DNA of 6,629 nt from contig CAIKKO010000335.1 of NCBI GenBank assembly GCA_903828025.1, forward strand, positions 1 to 6,629, written 5' to 3'. Below are positions 4,432 through 6,629 of this stretch, piece by piece (position 1 is the first letter of the stretch; each line of letters opens with the position of its first letter). The translations under genes and the position numbers were made by a program. Under the pieces are notes generated by a model. That model did not search any database and was not told the DNA's origin. It was given only the letters and a program-made list of their open reading frames with translations. The stretch comes from an uncultured Sphingomonadales bacterium (lineage in GTDB: Bacteria > Pseudomonadota > Alphaproteobacteria > Sphingomonadales > Sphingomonadaceae).

Positions 4432-6629
4432 ATGCGGTACTCACGCGTTCTTGGTTGGTCGTCGCTTGCGGCGGTCGCAGTTGCTCTGGCCATGCCCGCC
4501 CACGCGGCAGAAGCGGCGGACAGCGCCGATAAGGCTCCGGAAGCGGCCAACAAAGATGTCATCATTGTCACCGCCACTCGGCAGGCGACCGACAAGCAGA
4601 AAGTCGGCGTTGCGCTCACCGCGCTGACCATGGACGACCTCGTCAAGCTCGCGCCGCGCACGCTGCAGGATCTGCAGGGCTCGGCCCCCAACGTGTTCAT
4701 CGGCATTGGCACCGCCGCGCCGGGGCAGAGCGCGATCTTCATTCGCGGGCAGGGCTATGCCGACGTGGAAAAGACGCAGAGCCCGCCGGTCGGCGTCATT
4801 CAGGACGGCGTGTTCTTCGGCAACAACACCGGCCAGCTGCTCGACATGTTCAACGTCTGCTCGGTCGAGGTCGATCGCGGGCCGCAGGGCATCTTCTATG
4901 GCAAGAACACCACCGCCGGCCTGATCAACGTCAGCCGCTGCGCCCCCACGCGCAAGCTCGGTGCCAGCCTTGAGGCGGGCTACGGTTCGTTCAACGAATA
5001 CTACGGCCGGGGCGTGGTCAACGCGCCGCTCGGGGCGAATGGCGGCGTGGCTCTGTCCGGCCAGTATCGCAAGACCGATGGCTACTACAACGACGTGTTC
5101 ACCAAGCGCCGTGCCGGTGGCAGCGAATACACCGCGGTCAACCTCAAGCTCAATGATGATCTGACCGACTGGCTAAACGCCGATCTCAGCCTCGATCATA
5201 TCCACGAGACCGGCGGCGGCACCCCGGTGCAGTTCGGCAACGTGCTCACTGCCGGCATCCTCAGCGGCGGCAACCCGGCCGCCATCTGGCCCAAGTACAA
5301 CCCCGAGACCGGCAGCCCGGACGGGCTGAAACCGCGCGAGATCGAGAACCGGGCGGTCGGCGACGGCGACCGCCTCAACACCAACATGGCCAGCCTCGCG
5401 CTAAAGGCCAAGACCCCCATCGGCGAACTCGTCTCGCAGACGGCCTACATGGAAGAAAGCGACACCGTCGATCAGGTGTTTGACGGCACCTGCAACCCCG
5501 AACCGGGTTGCACCACCGTCAAGAACCCCTTGCTGGCCTACCTCCAGACCAATCGCGACCAGACCTACAAGCAGTTCACGCAGGAGCTGCGCCTGCAGGG
5601 CAAGGCGATGGACGGCATGTTCGATTACCTCGTCGGCGCCTACTATTACGATCACAAGATCACGCTGCACCAGAACACCAACAAGGTCGTCGATGAATTC
5701 GCTGGTGAAAAGGACCACAGCTGGTCGTTCTTCGGCAACCTTGATTGGAACCCGACCAGCACGATCAAGGTCTCGGCCGGCTTGCGCAACATCTTCGAGG
5801 CCAAGCGCTTCAACACCGGGTACTTCTTCGGTGCCATCCCCCTCATCACGCCGATTCAGGACCGCAAGAGCTGGCAGAAGCTGATCACCCGCTTCAACGT
5901 GCAGTGGCAGGCAATGCCCGATCTGCTGTTCTATGTGAACCGGTCCGAAGGCTTCCGCTCGGGCGGCTTCTCGATCCGCGGCACGCTCTCCGAACAGATC
6001 GCGGGCCAGACCAACTGCGGCGTGGCCGCTGGCTGCCTGGGCAACAACTTCCTCGCCTTCCTGCCCGAAACCAACACGACCTACGAAGCGGGGCTGAAGG
6101 CCAAGGTCTTCAACCGCGCGGTCACGTTCAACGTCGCGGGCTTCATCAACGACATCAAGAACTTCCAGCAGTCGCAGGTCGTCGTGACTCCCGGCTACGG
6201 CCCCGGCACCAACACGTATGTCACCAGCTATCCGAAGGTGCAGATCAAGGGCCTCGAATTCGAACTCGATCTCGATTTCGGCAAGATGACCCCCGCGCTC
6301 GAAGGCCTCTCGCTCGCGGGCACGCTCGGCATTCAGGACGCCAAAGTGAAGGACGGCAAGATCAGCGGTCAGGTTGCCGCGATCGGGGCGGGCGCGCAGG
6401 CCGGGGCGCCCGGTACCAGCGCAGACTTCACCGGTACCACGCTCCAGCGCGTGCCCAGCAACAACTTCACCGTGCGCGGCACCTATGCGCGCGAACTGAA
6501 CGCCGATACCAAGGTGACGCTCACTACCGGCTATTCGTGGATCGACAGCTACTCGCTGGGCACGTTCGCGATCTTCAACGATATCCAGCCCAGCTACGGC
6601 CTGCTCGATGCCTCGGCCACGCTGAACTA
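4432..6629 (+). CDS. TonB-dependent outer membrane receptor, 3'-truncated by the window edge
   Basis: This is an outer-membrane active transporter driven by TonB-ExbBD. The frame is open from ATG 4432 to the edge: 732 codons plus two bases, no stop. It begins with a Sec signal peptide (MRYSRVLGWSSLAAVAVALA, then MPAHA) cut after Ala25. A TonB box-like VIIVTA follows at residues 43-48. The plug runs to about residue 180 with IFIRGQG, VIQDGVFFG and RGPQGIFYGKNTTAGLINV (149-167). The barrel follows with aromatic-rich strands and the landmarks VNRSEGFRSGGF and PETNTTYEAGLK common to this family. The end, YGLLDASATLN, is typical of the region about 50 residues before the C-terminus, so little is missing. 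Six cysteines form three spaced pairs (143/170, 354/360, 529/535). The substrate cannot be told: there is no FecA-type signalling extension, since the TonB box comes soon after the signal peptide. The upstream MarR gene may regulate it. No strong promoter is visible in 4323-4420; the best is TTGCCA (4338) with a poor -10. Confidence 0.93.
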   Translation, partial: MRYSRVLGWSSLAAVAVALAMPAHAAEAADSADKAPEAANKDVIIVTATRQATDKQKVGVALTALTMDDLVKLAPRTLQDLQGSAPNVFIGIGTAAPGQSAIFIRGQGYADVEKTQSPPVGVIQDGVFFGNNTGQLLDMFNVCSVEVDRGPQGIFYGKNTTAGLINVSRCAPTRKLGASLEAGYGSFNEYYGRGVVNAPLGANGGVALSGQYRKTDGYYNDVFTKRRAGGSEYTAVNLKLNDDLTDWLNADLSLDHIHETGGGTPVQFGNVLTAGILSGGNPAAIWPKYNPETGSPDGLKPREIENRAVGDGDRLNTNMASLALKAKTPIGELVSQTAYMEESDTVDQVFDGTCNPEPGCTTVKNPLLAYLQTNRDQTYKQFTQELRLQGKAMDGMFDYLVGAYYYDHKITLHQNTNKVVDEFAGEKDHSWSFFGNLDWNPTSTIKVSAGLRNIFEAKRFNTGYFFGAIPLITPIQDRKSWQKLITRFNVQWQAMPDLLFYVNRSEGFRSGGFSIRGTLSEQIAGQTNCGVAAGCLGNNFLAFLPETNTTYEAGLKAKVFNRAVTFNVAGFINDIKNFQQSQVVVTPGYGPGTNTYVTSYPKVQIKGLEFELDLDFGKMTPALEGLSLAGTLGIQDAKVKDGKISGQVAAIGAGAQAGAPGTSADFTGTTLQRVPSNNFTVRGTYARELNADTKVTLTTGYSWIDSYSLGTFAIFNDIQPSYGLLDASATLN

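Noticed and set aside
3734..4742. Open frames on the - strand opposite the MarR gene and the receptor start
   Set aside because: Composition is Arg/Ala/Ser-rich shadow sequence, with no ribosome binding site or known motif, and they conflict with clear + strand genes.
1..6629. Insertion sequences, CRISPR repeats, tRNA or rRNA genes, or a novel gene system
   Set aside because: No transposase, terminal repeats, regularly spaced repeats or RNA gene signatures were seen; every long coding frame belongs to a known family.

Overview
The window is GC-rich DNA from an alphaproteobacterium. A sphingomonad (Novosphingobium/Sphingobium/Erythrobacter-like) is the best guess. Three things support this: the sequence style of the BamA and Skp proteins, the order bamA-skp-fabZ-rpmE with no lpx genes between them, and a MarR regulator followed by a large TonB-dependent receptor, a gene class that sphingomonads carry in many copies. 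This assignment comes from recognising protein families, not from a database search. All six genes lie on the + strand.

Region 1 (1-3424) is a tight envelope-biogenesis operon. It holds the 3' part of bamA (outer-membrane beta-barrel insertase), then skp/ompH (periplasmic chaperone for unfolded outer-membrane proteins; its start overlaps the bamA stop), then fabZ (3-hydroxyacyl-ACP dehydratase) 9 nt further on. Skp protects barrel proteins in the periplasm, BamA folds them into the outer membrane, and FabZ supplies acyl chains for membrane lipid.

Region 2 (3425-3790) is a 95-nt leader with a strong hairpin, the gene for a cysteine-free ribosomal protein bL31 (rpmE), and a textbook intrinsic terminator that closes the upstream block.

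Region 3 (3791-4322) is a stand-alone MarR-family regulator. It has a possible promoter whose predicted start falls on the ATG (possible leaderless mRNA), and a weaker hairpin follows it.

Region 4 (4323-6629) is a short intergenic stretch and then a TonB-dependent outer-membrane receptor that runs off the right edge of the window. It is open for 732 codons and probably lacks only its last barrel strands. The receptor and the essential block meet functionally in that BamA and Skp would be needed to assemble it.

I see no mobile element, CRISPR array, tRNA or rRNA, and no clear new biological system; most of the window is conserved housekeeping. The points most worth checking are the mutually exclusive hairpins ahead of rpmE, the cysteine pairs in BamA and the receptor, the missing lpx genes, and the MarR-receptor pairing.
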